DNA of 64,000 bases. Origin: an uncultured Marinobacter sp. Lineage in GTDB: Bacteria; Pseudomonadota; Gammaproteobacteria; Pseudomonadales; Oleiphilaceae. The stretch covers positions 62,001-126,000 of the forward strand of contig NZ_CAMYMK010000006.1 of assembly GCF_947259545.1 (NCBI RefSeq), read 5' to 3'. Under the pieces are notes generated by a model. It saw nothing but the letters and a program-made list of their open reading frames with translations. It made no database searches and was not told where the DNA came from. The first letter of the stretch is position 1; the number at the start of each line of letters is the position of its first letter. The position numbers and the translations under genes were made by a program. Below are positions 1 through 7,841 of the stretch, one piece after another.

Positions 1-433
1 GGGCGGCGGATGCCCGCAGACGCTCCTGGTGCTGTAGCGTTGCAACGCGAAGCCGGAAGGCACCGTTGCGGTCAAACTGACCGGCAAACAGGCGCTGGTG
101 CGGTGCGGAGAAGTTCACCGAGCTGCTCAGCTTGACTTCGGAGATCTGCTGGATTGTTTCACCATCGTCCGCGTGGTACATCAGAACGCCACCCAGATCC
201 TCCACCGCCTGCACGATATAGCGGTCGCCATCAAAGGTCTCGATCTCTTCACCGATCTGGTAAATGATGCGGGACAGGGGGGCGTTATCAATAGCGTAGG
301 TGCGCTCTTCGTCGGCTGCCGGGAACCCGAGGGTGACCCGACGTCCCGAGATGTCGGTGACAATTCCAAGCCCGAGACCGGTGTCGCTGTGGCTGACCCA
401 GCGCTGGCCGATGACAAAATCCGATGCGTCCAA
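1..433 (-). CDS. rapA: RNA polymerase-associated ATPase RapA, N-terminal part (runs off the window)
   Basis: RapA is a Swi2/Snf2-type ATPase that binds RNA polymerase and helps recycle it after transcription. Only the first 144 codons are present. They align well with the N-terminal Tudor-like region of E. coli RapA: GQRWVSHSDTGLGLG near residue 9, VTLGFPA, then the block PHQRLFAGQFDRNGAFRLR close to the window edge. The ATPase motifs would lie outside the window. I place the start at a TTG codon (431-433) because GGAGG sits six bases upstream and the E. coli protein begins at the same point; no ATG is available there. A 60-base gap separates it from cysZ, which is read in the same direction and lies upstream. 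Confidence 0.93.
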   Translation of the reverse strand, partial: MDASDFVIGQRWVSHSDTGLGLGIVTDISGRRVTLGFPAADEERTYAIDNAPLSRIIYQIGEEIETFDGDRYIVQAVEDLGGVLMYHADDGETIQQISEVKLSSSVNFSAPHQRLFAGQFDRNGAFRLRVATLQHQERLRASAA

Positions 434-493
434 GAAACCTCCGTCGCGTTTCAATTCAGGGTGTCTGTAAAGTCGTTGTTTCCGTCAGGGTCA

Positions 494-1252
494 TTACTTC
501 AATTGTTTGTAGTCTGCACCGCTCTCACGCACCCAGTACGCCGCCGCGCCACACACTGCCGCCGGCACCACGACCAGGTTTAACACTGGCACCATGGCAG
601 CCAGCGCCACCGGCAAACCAAAACCAAAGGCAGACAGGCGAGTATCGCCCAACAGCTTGCGCAACGCGGGAAAGCTGACCTTGTGATTGTCCGCCGGGTA
701 ATCCACATACTGCAGCGCCATCATCCAGCTGTTAAAGAGGAACCACAGCACCGCAGCCACCAGATTCACCACCGGAATCAGCCCGATAATCAACAGGCCG
801 ATGGCCCGCGGCAGGTAGTAGAGGATTTTCTGCACTTCACGCCACAGGGCGCGGGGAATATCGCGGATGATCTGGCTCCAGCCATCGTCCGTGCTGACTT
901 CCTGGCCGGTGAGATGCTTTTCCGTCAGTTCCGCCAGATAGCCATAGAAGGGCGACCCGATCAGGTTCGCCAGAATGACAAACCCATAGGCCAGCATCAG
1001 CAGGATCACAACGCCGTACAGTATCCAGAACAACCAGTCCAGGCTCTGCAGCCAGGCCCAATCAGGCAACCAGCCCATGGCGGCCGCAATCATGGCGGCA
1101 AACAGTTCAGCGAGAAAATAGAACAGCAAACCGAACAGCAGGATGTTGATAACCAAGGGAATAATGACGAACAAGCGCAGGCCAGGCTGGCGAATCAGCC
1201 TGAAACCTTCACCGAGGTAGCCCAGGCCACGAAAAAAGTTTCCCTTCAACAT
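494..1252 (-). CDS. cysZ: Sulfate transporter CysZ
   Basis: An inner-membrane protein of 252 residues (E. coli CysZ has 253) that brings sulfate into the cell for cysteine synthesis. Shared blocks with E. coli CysZ include LPRAIGLLIIGLIPVVN, VLWFLFNSWMMALQYVDYP followed by DNHKV, and a C-terminal PAAVCGAAAYWV. There are four to six hydrophobic segments, with the first long one at about residues 25-65. The reading frame is open further upstream to 1501, but homology begins at MLKGNFFRG. Two ATGs are possible (1252 and 1261); GGAGG lies 11 and 2 bases upstream of them respectively, so 1252 is preferred. No cys biosynthesis genes are adjacent. Confidence 0.92.
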   Translation of the reverse strand: MLKGNFFRGLGYLGEGFRLIRQPGLRLFVIIPLVINILLFGLLFYFLAELFAAMIAAAMGWLPDWAWLQSLDWLFWILYGVVILLMLAYGFVILANLIGSPFYGYLAELTEKHLTGQEVSTDDGWSQIIRDIPRALWREVQKILYYLPRAIGLLIIGLIPVVNLVAAVLWFLFNSWMMALQYVDYPADNHKVSFPALRKLLGDTRLSAFGFGLPVALAAMVPVLNLVVVPAAVCGAAAYWVRESGADYKQLK

Positions 1253-1348
1253 AGGTGGCATTACCTCCGCTTCAATGACAGTGACGGGGCGCAAAGCATA
1301 CCATGTTGCCACACTCACCACAGCCCGATGAGGTCCCGGATTCCAACG

Positions 1349-1753
1349 ATGGACATAAAGAAAGGTCGCCTTGAACAGATTCTCGATTGCCGTCCTCTGT
1401 GGCAACTGGCCCTGTTTATATCCGTCATCGCCATCCTTTACCTGGCGACCACGAGCACCCCGTACCCCATGCCTTCGTCCCCGAATGACAAGGTCAACCA
1501 CCTCATTGCTTTCACGGAGCTGGCGATTCTCGCGCGATTGGGGTGGCCACGCATATCAACCATCTGGCTCGTCGCTCCTGCCCTGGTATTGTTTGGCCTT
1601 GCGATTGAGGTCATTCAGTCGCAGCTGCCATACCGCGAGTTTTCCCTGGCGGATCTGGCAGCAGACGCCGCAGGTGTTGCGATTGGACTGCTACCCTGGC
1701 CCGGAGTAAAGCGCAAAACCGACATCCCCAATGGCTCCGGAAGCCGGATGTGA
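1349..1753 (+). CDS. VanZ-like family membrane protein
   Basis: A 134-residue protein with three or four predicted membrane segments (about residues 17-35, 48-63, 70-90 and 104-118). The pattern SPNDKVNHLIAF with a later EVIQSQLPYREFSLADLAAD is typical of the VanZ-like family, small membrane proteins of mostly unknown role in Gram-negative bacteria. The sequence shows no link to glycopeptide resistance. The frame is open far upstream across cysZ on the other strand, which is a shadow; the start at 1349 puts the protein at the family's usual length. An alternative ATG lies at 1328. It is divergent from cysZ. Confidence 0.8.
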   Translation: MDIKKGRLEQILDCRPLWQLALFISVIAILYLATTSTPYPMPSSPNDKVNHLIAFTELAILARLGWPRISTIWLVAPALVLFGLAIEVIQSQLPYREFSLADLAADAAGVAIGLLPWPGVKRKTDIPNGSGSRM

Positions 1754-1945
1754 GATTTCCCCCAGAGCAGGTGTGCGATATTTCCTACAAAGCCGTAAGC
1801 ATCTGCGGCAACGTGGCGTAGGCACTTCGACCAGGGGAACCGTCAGCTTATTTAACCCCATGTTTTACAAGCACTAACTGGATGCGTCACAAAACTGACA
1901 CTGGAAAGGCCTGCATGTGTCACACGCTTGTCAGACCAGGATTGC

Positions 1946-1951
1946 TATAGT
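1946..1951 (+). promoter_or_regulatory. Likely -10 box of the CsrB/RsmZ-like RNA
   Basis: TATAGT lies seven bases before the inferred RNA start at about 1958. No convincing -35 hexamer is present at 16-18 bases, which would fit a promoter that needs an activator. CsrB/RsmZ-type RNAs are usually activated by GacA/UvrY, but I could not find a clear TGTAAG-N6-CTTACA box upstream. Confidence 0.45.
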
Positions 1952-1957
1952 GAATTC

Positions 1958-2190
1958 GTCAGGGATGACAGGGAAAAGGAAGACGCACAGGACGCACCCC
2001 GGCAACTGGATGCAGGGAGAGGCAGGGATACACGGACGCCTCGCTTAAAGGATAATTATCTGGATCGCTGGCTAGGATGCCGGCACCACGGAGTGGATCA
2101 AGGATAAAGCAACACGGCCGTTGCAAAATTCGCAAGGACGCGACGACCTGTTCCGAAAAAGGGCAGCCTGAGGGTTGCCCTTTCTTTTTC
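1958..2190 (+). ncRNA. CsrB/RsmZ-type small RNA (CsrA/RsmA-sequestering)
   Basis: This stretch has no gene but holds 15 GGA trinucleotides in about 180 bases, many as AGGA, AGGGA or AAGGA. Several sit in short hairpin loops: GTCA-GGGA-TGAC at 1958-1969, GGC-TAGGAT-GCC at 2070-2081, CCAC-GGA-GTGG at 2086-2096 and TCGC-AAGGAC-GCGA at 2130-2143. The RNA ends in a strong rho-independent terminator. This is the hallmark of CsrB/RsmY/RsmZ RNAs, which bind many copies of the translational regulator CsrA/RsmA and so lift its repression. Length (about 230 nt) is between Pseudomonas RsmZ and E. coli CsrB. Ends are inferred from the -10 box and terminator. The family is clear; the exact subfamily is not. 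Confidence 0.85.
2156..2190 (+). terminator. Rho-independent terminator of the CsrB/RsmZ-like RNA
   Basis: An A-run is followed by an 8-bp stem (2161-2168 with 2173-2180, one G-T pair, loop TGAG) and then TTTCTTTTTC. Its 3' end touches the stop codon of the convergent methyltransferase gene. Confidence 0.88.
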
Positions 2191-2855
2191 TATAGTCCCG
2201 ACACCCCGTCCACCAGATAAATCCTGACCTGATTGAATTCCTCAAACTCGTTAAGATCCGGCCAGGTCCGCCCCTCGATGACCGTTTGACGTTGATACCG
2301 CTCGTCCCCCAGATTCTTGACCCGTGAATCCGCAAGCAATACTTGGGGAGCCGCGTTGTGAAACGCCTCCAACAAGGGTTTATTCTCGGGATCATAGAGC
2401 ACGTCTGCGGCGGTCACCAGGTCAAGTTGCTCGGGCCGCTGGTGCCAATCCCCACACAAAGTCACCGAGACATTGTTTAGCTGCGCATTGGCAGCAGCGG
2501 CATCCAGCGCCGCCGGGTCTATATCGCAAGCAATGGCTTCTGCCGCGCCCGCCATTGCCGCGGCAATGGCCACCACACCAGAGCCGGAACCAAAATCCAG
2601 TACCCGCTTGCCCGCCACCCGGTGTGGATTCTCCAGGATCCAGCCAGCCAGGACCTGCCCACTCGCCCAGCAAAAGGACCAGTAGGCGGGCTCCGCCACC
2701 ACGGCTTGCGCCTCATCATGACTCAGCGGTCCATCCAGCACCGACGGGTCGAACAGGTAGAGGGCGATTTGCGGACACCCGGCCGGTCGGGTAACCGCAA
2801 CCCGCCCACGACTGAGGGTCTTCTGAAGGTGGTGATTGAGCACTTCCTCGTTCAT
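2190..2855 (-). CDS. Class I SAM-dependent methyltransferase, probable protein-lysine/PrmA-like type
   Basis: A 221-residue soluble protein. The SAM-binding motif I reads VLDFGSGSGVVAIAAA (about residues 85-100), followed by an acidic ACDIDPAALDAA strand and a motif IV-like DLVTAADVLYD. This layout resembles the ETFB-lysine/nicotinamide N-methyltransferase-like group (COG3897) and the C-terminal part of PrmA. The substrate cannot be told from sequence. The start at 2855 is chosen because GGAG lies six bases upstream and the protein then opens MNEEVLNHHL; the open frame runs on to 2942. Its stop codon abuts the small-RNA terminator from the opposite strand. Confidence 0.82.
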   Translation of the reverse strand: MNEEVLNHHLQKTLSRGRVAVTRPAGCPQIALYLFDPSVLDGPLSHDEAQAVVAEPAYWSFCWASGQVLAGWILENPHRVAGKRVLDFGSGSGVVAIAAAMAGAAEAIACDIDPAALDAAAANAQLNNVSVTLCGDWHQRPEQLDLVTAADVLYDPENKPLLEAFHNAAPQVLLADSRVKNLGDERYQRQTVIEGRTWPDLNEFEEFNQVRIYLVDGVSGL

Positions 2856-2991
2856 CACTACTCCGGGATCGCTGGTTATGAAAGCACGGTATTGTAGCCT
2901 GCGTCCGTCGGCAGCCCTACCCGTAAGCGAGCAAAAAAACACGGTCTTCGTTATACTGCTGCGACACTTTTCCCATAACCCAGACGCTGAA

Positions 2992-4083
2992 ATGGCCTCC
3001 AGACCCGATACCGACGATTACCTTTCCCTGTTCCTGAACGACACCCCGATGATGGACGTCCGCGCCCCGACGGAGTTCAGCAAGGGCAGTTTCCCCAGTG
3101 CGGAAAATGCCCCGCTGATGAACGATGAGGAACGCCACCGGGTCGGAATCTGCTACAAGGAAAAGGGGCAGGACAAGGCCATTGAGCTGGGCCATCAACT
3201 GGTAGCCGGCGACATCAAGGCCCAGCGCATTGAAGCCTGGAAGCGCTTCATTGCCAGCCACCCCGAGGGCTACCTGTTCTGTTTCCGGGGCGGGTTGCGG
3301 TCGCGGCTGACCCAGCAATGGATCAAGGAAGCGGGCATCGACTACCCGTTGGTCAAAGGCGGCTATAAAGCACTGCGCCGCTTTCTGATCGACAGCCTTG
3401 AGTCCCTGATTACCTCCTCCGAATTTCGAATCCTCAGCGGCCGGACCGGAACCGGCAAGACCCGGGTGTTGCAGCAATTGCCCAACCCCGTGGACCTGGA
3501 AGGTCTGGCCAACCATCGCGGTTCCAGCTTCGGGCGCCAGGTAACGCCCCAGCCATCCCAGATCGACTTCGAGAACCGTCTGGCGGTTGCCATGCTCAAG
3601 GCCACCCACCATCTTGGTGGCCCGATTTACCTGGAGGATGAAAGCCGGCTTGTGGGACGCTGTGCGCTTCCGGAAAGCCTCCGGCAGCGGATGTCAGAGG
3701 CGCCTCTGATGGTGCTGGAACAACCGATGTCCGAGCGGATAGCAATCATTCGGGAAGACTATGTTGAAAACATGCTCGCCGACTATACTGCCCGGGACGG
3801 TGGGGAAGCCGGCTGGCTGAACTTCCATGATTACCTGCTGAGCGCCCTGGACCGAATCCGAAAACGCCTGGGTGGGGAGCGACACCAACATCTGCGAACG
3901 CTGATGACGGAGGCACTGGACCGACAGCAGGATAATGGCGACCTGGGTGGTCACGACCGCTGGATACAGGCATTATTGGAAGACTATTACGACCCGATGT
4001 ACGACTATCAATTGAGTCAGAAGAAGGGGCGAATAGTGGTCCAGGGTAGTCCGGCTACCATTATTGACTGGGCCAATCGCTAA
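2992..4083 (+). CDS. mnmH: tRNA 2-selenouridine/geranyl-2-thiouridine synthase MnmH (SelU)
   Basis: MnmH converts 2-thiouridine at tRNA wobble position 34 to 2-selenouridine, via a geranylated intermediate. The 363-residue protein has an N-terminal rhodanese domain whose catalytic Cys97 (in YLFCFRGGLRSR) falls at the same number as in E. coli SelU, and a C-terminal P-loop domain with GRTGTGKT near residue 153. PNPVDLEGLANHRGSSFG and the ending EEYYDPMY-like block (LEDYYDPMYDYQL) also match. The start at 2992 matches the family; there is no good Shine-Dalgarno, and TATACT at 2952-2957 may be a -10 box. No selD is seen nearby. It is divergent from the methyltransferase gene. Confidence 0.95.
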   Translation: MASRPDTDDYLSLFLNDTPMMDVRAPTEFSKGSFPSAENAPLMNDEERHRVGICYKEKGQDKAIELGHQLVAGDIKAQRIEAWKRFIASHPEGYLFCFRGGLRSRLTQQWIKEAGIDYPLVKGGYKALRRFLIDSLESLITSSEFRILSGRTGTGKTRVLQQLPNPVDLEGLANHRGSSFGRQVTPQPSQIDFENRLAVAMLKATHHLGGPIYLEDESRLVGRCALPESLRQRMSEAPLMVLEQPMSERIAIIREDYVENMLADYTARDGGEAGWLNFHDYLLSALDRIRKRLGGERHQHLRTLMTEALDRQQDNGDLGGHDRWIQALLEDYYDPMYDYQLSQKKGRIVVQGSPATIIDWANR

Positions 4084-4147
4084 ACGTTTTCGTAGGGAAA
4101 ACCTGAACACTCACCTGAAGAACTAACGAAGAACAAGGAGTCGCCTG

Positions 4148-4981
4148 ATGGAAGATCTGTTTGGTGCAGACGGAAAAGCCTCTGAGATTGTCGACCAGGG
4201 TATCAGCCTGATCATGAGCTATGCCCCAAAATTAGTGCTCGCCATCGTTACCCTGATTGTCGGGCTCTGGCTGATCAAGAGATTTGTTGCTGTCCTCGAT
4301 CACAAATTGAGCCAGAAAGACCCGACACTGAACAAGTTCCTGTGCGGCCTGATCGGCACCATCCTCAAGATCCTGCTGCTGATTTCCGTCGCCTCCATGG
4401 TCGGCATTGCCACCACCTCATTCATTGCCGTCCTGGGTGCTGCCGGCCTGGCCATTGGCCTGGCCCTGCAAGGCAGCCTGGGTAACTTTGCCGGCGGTGT
4501 GCTGATCCTGATCTTCAAGCCGTTCAAGGTGGGTGACACCATTGAGGCTCAGGGCTTCCTCGGGGCGGTCGACGAGATCAGCATCCTCTACACCATCGTT
4601 AACACCTTCGACAACCGCCGGGTCGTCATCCCCAACGGCAGCCTGTCCAATGCGACCCTGGTGAATGTCAGCATTTACGACAAGCGCCGCTGTGACATGA
4701 CGTATGGCATTGCCTATGACGATGACATCGACAAGGCCAAGGCTGTCTGCAAGCGCCTGTTCGAGGAAGATGAGCGCTCGCTGATGGATCCGCCGCCGAG
4801 AATCTGCGTAGCCGGCCTGGGCGACAATTCCGTCAACATCATGTTCCGTGCCTGGGTGGCCACCGACGACCTCTGGCCATATTACTGGGACATGCAGGAA
4901 AAGGTTAAGAAAGCGTTTGACGCAGAAGGCATCTCTATCCCCTTCCCTCAGCGCGATGTGCACCTCTACAAACACGAGTAA
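4148..4981 (+). CDS. mscS: Small-conductance mechanosensitive channel MscS
   Basis: An inner-membrane channel that opens on hypoosmotic shock to release solutes. At 277 residues it is the size of E. coli MscS (286). Two transmembrane helices (about 28-48 and 68-92) precede the pore-lining TM3, rich in Gly/Ala: AVLGAAGLAIGLALQGSLGN at about 96-115. The beta domain follows with FKVGDTIEAQGFLGAV and the signature FDNRRVVIPNGSLSNATLVN. The C-terminal cytoplasmic cage domain is complete. AAGGAG eight bases upstream of the ATG supports the start. It lies 64 bases after mnmH on the same strand, perhaps separately transcribed. Confidence 0.94.
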   Translation: MEDLFGADGKASEIVDQGISLIMSYAPKLVLAIVTLIVGLWLIKRFVAVLDHKLSQKDPTLNKFLCGLIGTILKILLLISVASMVGIATTSFIAVLGAAGLAIGLALQGSLGNFAGGVLILIFKPFKVGDTIEAQGFLGAVDEISILYTIVNTFDNRRVVIPNGSLSNATLVNVSIYDKRRCDMTYGIAYDDDIDKAKAVCKRLFEEDERSLMDPPPRICVAGLGDNSVNIMFRAWVATDDLWPYYWDMQEKVKKAFDAEGISIPFPQRDVHLYKHE

Positions 4982-5157
4982 AAAAACGGGACAGGCGTCC
5001 CACGGATACATCCGGTTACTCGCAATCTGTTCAGCCTCAACTAAGCTGACGGTAATGGTGCCGAATTCCCAGGCGGAGCGGCACCAGGCCACCGGGGCCA
5101 GGCATAGCACAAGCACCGGCCCCAGTTCGCTGTCATTGCTGGTAGGAGGTTGTCACT

Positions 5158-5715
5158 ATGCCGGTACAGCAGTTGAAGGAGTTCCTTGATCAGGCAAACG
5201 TGGAATACATGTGCCTGTCCCACCCTCCCGCGTTCACTGCGCAGGAATTGGCCCACCATGTAAAAATTGCCGGTGACCGGGTTGTTAAAACCGTTATCAT
5301 CGAACTCGATGGCAAAATGGCCATGCTGGTCATGCCTGCCACCTGGCGCATTCGCTGGGACCGCCTCTCGGGCATCCTCGATACAGACTTTGTTGATCTC
5401 GCTGATGAGCAGGAATTCAAGGACCGGTTTCCCGATTGCGAAGTCGGAGCCATGCCACCGTTTGGCAACCTGTTCGGAATGTCGGTCTATTGCGCCGAGG
5501 CCCTGACGGAACAGCAGGAGCTGGCCTTCGCCGCTGGCAGTCACTCAGAATCCGTGCACATGAAAACCACGGATTTTCTGGAACTGGTTCAACCCATGGT
5601 GCTCAACCAGGGGTTCATGAAACCAGGCGCACAGAAACCGGCCTGGCTGGCCAAAAGCCGTCGCCGCCCGGAACACGTTCAACGGACCCGGGTATCAAGG
5701 GCTGCCGGGTATTGA
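5158..5715 (+). CDS. YbaK/EbsC-type aminoacyl-tRNA deacylase domain protein
   Basis: A 185-residue cytoplasmic protein with one YbaK/ProRS-associated domain. These enzymes hydrolyse mischarged tRNAs (for example Cys- or Ala-tRNAPro). Family features seen are the N-terminal YMCLSHPPAFTAQE block, the conserved Lys in GDRVVKTVII (near residue 45) and the GAMPPFGNLFG loop (about 100). The C-terminal 30 residues are basic and not part of the domain. AGGAGG lies seven bases upstream of the ATG. The exact tRNA specificity is unknown. Confidence 0.87.
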   Translation: MPVQQLKEFLDQANVEYMCLSHPPAFTAQELAHHVKIAGDRVVKTVIIELDGKMAMLVMPATWRIRWDRLSGILDTDFVDLADEQEFKDRFPDCEVGAMPPFGNLFGMSVYCAEALTEQQELAFAAGSHSESVHMKTTDFLELVQPMVLNQGFMKPGAQKPAWLAKSRRRPEHVQRTRVSRAAGY

Positions 5716-5743
5716 GCAACAGGGGTGGACGACGTCGGGTCGC

Positions 5744-5771
5744 TTGTCTGAAATCTTCCTTCGCGTAAACT
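5744..5771 (+). promoter_or_regulatory. Candidate sigma-70 promoter for the UbiF-like gene
   Basis: TTGTCT (5744-5749) and TAAACT (5766-5771) are separated by 16 bases and lie 25 bases before the start codon of the downstream gene. Seen by eye only. Confidence 0.45.
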
Positions 5772-5795
5772 GGAAGCTTCAGACAGGAACCCGTT

Positions 5796-7091
5796 ATGAC
5801 TCAAGCTTTTGACATTGTTGTTGCCGGTGCCGGCATGGTGGGCGCCGCCCTGGCCACGGGCCTGGGCCAGAGTGGTTTTCGCGTAGCCCTGGTCGACAAG
5901 GCCGGCACGCCGTGCTTCGACGCCAGCGCCCCGCCCGATATTCGCGTTTCCGCCCTCAGCGCCGGCAGTGAGCGCTATCTGCAACAACTCGGCGCCTGGC
6001 CACGGATATCAGCCATGCGCACCACGGCATACCGCCGTCTTGCCGTCTGGGACCAGGCACAACACCCCCTGAGCAAACTGATCCCCCGCAAACTGGGAGA
6101 GGTCGTCTTCGACGCTGCCAGCCTCTCGGCCACGCATCTGGGCCACATTGTTGAGAATCGGATCACCCAACAGGCATTGTGGCAGTGTGCGGAAGAGCAA
6201 CCTTCCGTGACTGTTCTCTCCGGCAACGGCGTAACCGCCGTGGATAATGGCAACGACCAGGCAACCGTCACCCTGGAAGATGGCAGCGAACTGGCCTGCG
6301 AGCTGGTGATCGGCGCCGATGGCGCCCAGTCACGGATACGGGACATGGCAGGCATTGGCGTTACCCGAGACCAGTATGCCCAGCAGGCCATGGTGGTCTC
6401 GGTGCGTTATCTGGGGCCGGTGGATGACATCACCTGGCAGGCATTCCATCCTTCGGGCCCGAGGGCGTTCCTGCCCCTGCACAGTGCTGGCGATCAACAC
6501 CCGGGAGAAAGCTGGGCCTCACTGGTCTGGTATGACGCCCCGGAGGAACTGGCCCGCCTGAAAGCGCTGGGTACCGAATCACTGAGGCTGGAGATCCAGC
6601 AAGCATTCCCTGACGACCTGCCACCACTGACCCACATAGATGCCCGGGCCAGCTTCCCGATCGCCCGGCAACACGCCAAACATTACAGCAACGGACGGGT
6701 GGTCCTTGTCGGCGACGCCGCACACACCATCAATCCATTGGCCGGACAGGGCGTCAATCTCGGCTTCCAGGACGCCGCCTGCCTGCAGTCCCTGATCCGC
6801 GAAGCCCGGCGCGCCGGCTGCGATCTCGCCGATCCACAATGGCTTGCACGCTATGAGCAGCAACGGCGCCCCGCCAACCGCAGGATGATGCTGGCCATGG
6901 ATGCCTTCTACCACCTGTTCAGCAACCGCATCCCGCCGGTTCACCTGTTGCGCAACCTCGGCCTCGGCGCCGCCCGCGCCCTGCCCTTTGCCCGCAATCA
7001 GGTTGCCCGCTACGCCATGGGGATCGACGATGAGCTTCCGGCAGTGGTAAAACAGATTACTTCCCGGCTACCTGGGCTTCACCTGCCCTGA
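5796..7091 (+). CDS. UbiH/UbiF/VisC-family FAD monooxygenase, UbiF-like (ubiquinone biosynthesis)
   Basis: A 431-residue flavoprotein hydroxylase. The FAD-binding GAGMVGAALA lies at residues 11-20, a DG motif reads VIGADGAQSRIRDMAG (about 170), and the second FAD motif is LVGDAAHTINPLAGQGVNLG (about 306-325). Among E. coli paralogues it is closest by eye to UbiF (AMRTTAYRRLAVWD, ITWQAFHPSGPRAFLPL, WASLVWYD), which adds the C6 hydroxyl to the ubiquinone ring; its C-terminal tail looks more like UbiI/VisC. So the hydroxylation position is uncertain, although a ubiquinone role is likely. AGGAA lies seven bases before the ATG. The HIT gene follows 32 bases downstream and may be co-transcribed. 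Confidence 0.87.
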   Translation: MTQAFDIVVAGAGMVGAALATGLGQSGFRVALVDKAGTPCFDASAPPDIRVSALSAGSERYLQQLGAWPRISAMRTTAYRRLAVWDQAQHPLSKLIPRKLGEVVFDAASLSATHLGHIVENRITQQALWQCAEEQPSVTVLSGNGVTAVDNGNDQATVTLEDGSELACELVIGADGAQSRIRDMAGIGVTRDQYAQQAMVVSVRYLGPVDDITWQAFHPSGPRAFLPLHSAGDQHPGESWASLVWYDAPEELARLKALGTESLRLEIQQAFPDDLPPLTHIDARASFPIARQHAKHYSNGRVVLVGDAAHTINPLAGQGVNLGFQDAACLQSLIREARRAGCDLADPQWLARYEQQRRPANRRMMLAMDAFYHLFSNRIPPVHLLRNLGLGAARALPFARNQVARYAMGIDDELPAVVKQITSRLPGLHLP

Positions 7092-7123
7092 AACCGGTAC
7101 GCTAGAACAACCAAGGAGCCATC

Positions 7124-7489
7124 ATGTCAGAGACGATTTTCACCAAAATCATCAACCGGGAAATCCCAGCAGACATTCTCTACGAGGACGACATCAGTCT
7201 GGCGTTCAGTGACATCAATCCACAGGCGCCAGTGCATTTCCTGGTGATTCCGAAGAAACCCATCGCCACAATCAATGACATCACCGAAGCCGACCGCGAG
7301 CTGGTCGGGCATCTGTATCTGGTGGCGGCGCAGGTTGCCAGGGAAAAAGGGGTGGCGGAGGACGGTTATCGAGTGGTGATGAACTGCGGCGAAAAAGCCG
7401 GGCAATCCGTGTTCCACATTCACCTGCATGTGCTGGCCGGCAAGCCACTTGGTTGGCCTCCGTACACTGACAAGATGAAGCAGGCCTGA
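7124..7489 (+). CDS. HIT (histidine triad) family protein, HinT-like
   Basis: A 121-residue nucleotide-binding hydrolase or transferase of the histidine triad superfamily. The catalytic triad HIHLHVLAG is near residues 99-107, and the N-terminal IFTKIINREIPADILYEDD followed by LAFSDINPQAP is the classic HinT opening. HinT enzymes hydrolyse AMP-lysine and other purine phosphoramidates. AAGGAG lies six bases before the ATG. It is the last gene of a short plus-strand run and is followed by two structured repeats before the convergent phoU. Confidence 0.92.
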   Translation: MSETIFTKIINREIPADILYEDDISLAFSDINPQAPVHFLVIPKKPIATINDITEADRELVGHLYLVAAQVAREKGVAEDGYRVVMNCGEKAGQSVFHIHLHVLAGKPLGWPPYTDKMKQA

Positions 7490-7511
7490 TTTTTTTGGGC
7501 CTTTGGTGGAG

Positions 7512-7621
7512 GCAAGCGGGGCGGTCCTTCTGTCCGGGACACGCTCAAGGCATCCATGCGCGCTTAGCTTTCGCCATCCATGGCGAAAGATAGTCCCGGA
7601 CAGAAGGACCGACCCGCTTGC
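7512..7621 (-). repeat. Structured intergenic element, copy 1 (outer stem plus two hairpins with GGA loops)
   Basis: Arms at 7512-7540 and 7593-7621 are reverse complements over about 30 bases with a single mismatch. They enclose a hairpin with a 9-bp stem at 7568-7589 and a small one at 7550-7559. On the minus strand both hairpin loops read TGGA. It shares the internal pattern ACGCT..CATCCATG..GCTTAG..GCCATCCATGGC..ATAGTCC with the copies at 7707, 17067 and 54016, but its outer arm sequence is its own apart from the CCGGGAC next to the junction. It lies between the convergent HIT and phoU genes. Confidence 0.9.
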
Positions 7622-7706
7622 TCCAACTTTGGTGCCAATACGTCAATGCCGTCCATGAGAGTTCAGTGATCGTCGGTCGAGCTAACTCACAGGTCTGATT
7701 GGCCGG

Positions 7707-7803
7707 TGTGCGGTGTGGCTTTCCCGGACTATCTTTGGCCATGGATGGCCAAAGCTAAGCGCCCAGGACGGCTCGAGCGTGTCCGGGAAAGCCACACCGC
7801 ACA
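7707..7803 (+). repeat. Structured intergenic element, copy 2 (inverted relative to copy 1)
   Basis: Perfect 23-bp arms at 7707-7729 and 7781-7803, different in sequence from copy 1 outside the CCCGGAC end. Inside are CTTTGGCCA-TGGA-TGGCCAAAG at 7733-7754 (9-bp stem) and GCC-CAGGAC-GGC at 7761-7772. The GGA loops are on the plus strand, so copies 1 and 2 point in opposite directions within one 350-base gap between convergent genes. The outer stem could also stop transcription from either side. The rest of the 7490-7841 gap shows nothing I recognise. Confidence 0.9.
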
Positions 7804-7841
7804 GCGGCCTTCCCACCCAAACCAGCATGCCTGTTATCAAT

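Noticed and set aside
683..1348. Long upstream extension of the VanZ-like frame
   Set aside because: Lies antisense to cysZ; the VanZ homology begins only after about 1349.
1980..2160. Cyclic-di-GMP (GEMM) riboswitch
   Set aside because: Some resembling words (GGACGC, GCAAGG) are present, but the repeated GGA hairpins, terminator and lack of a downstream gene on the plus strand fit a CsrB/RsmZ RNA better.
7490..7841. Insertion sequence or MITE
   Set aside because: No transposase, no clear target-site duplication, and the outer arms differ between copies, whereas terminal repeats of one mobile family should be alike.
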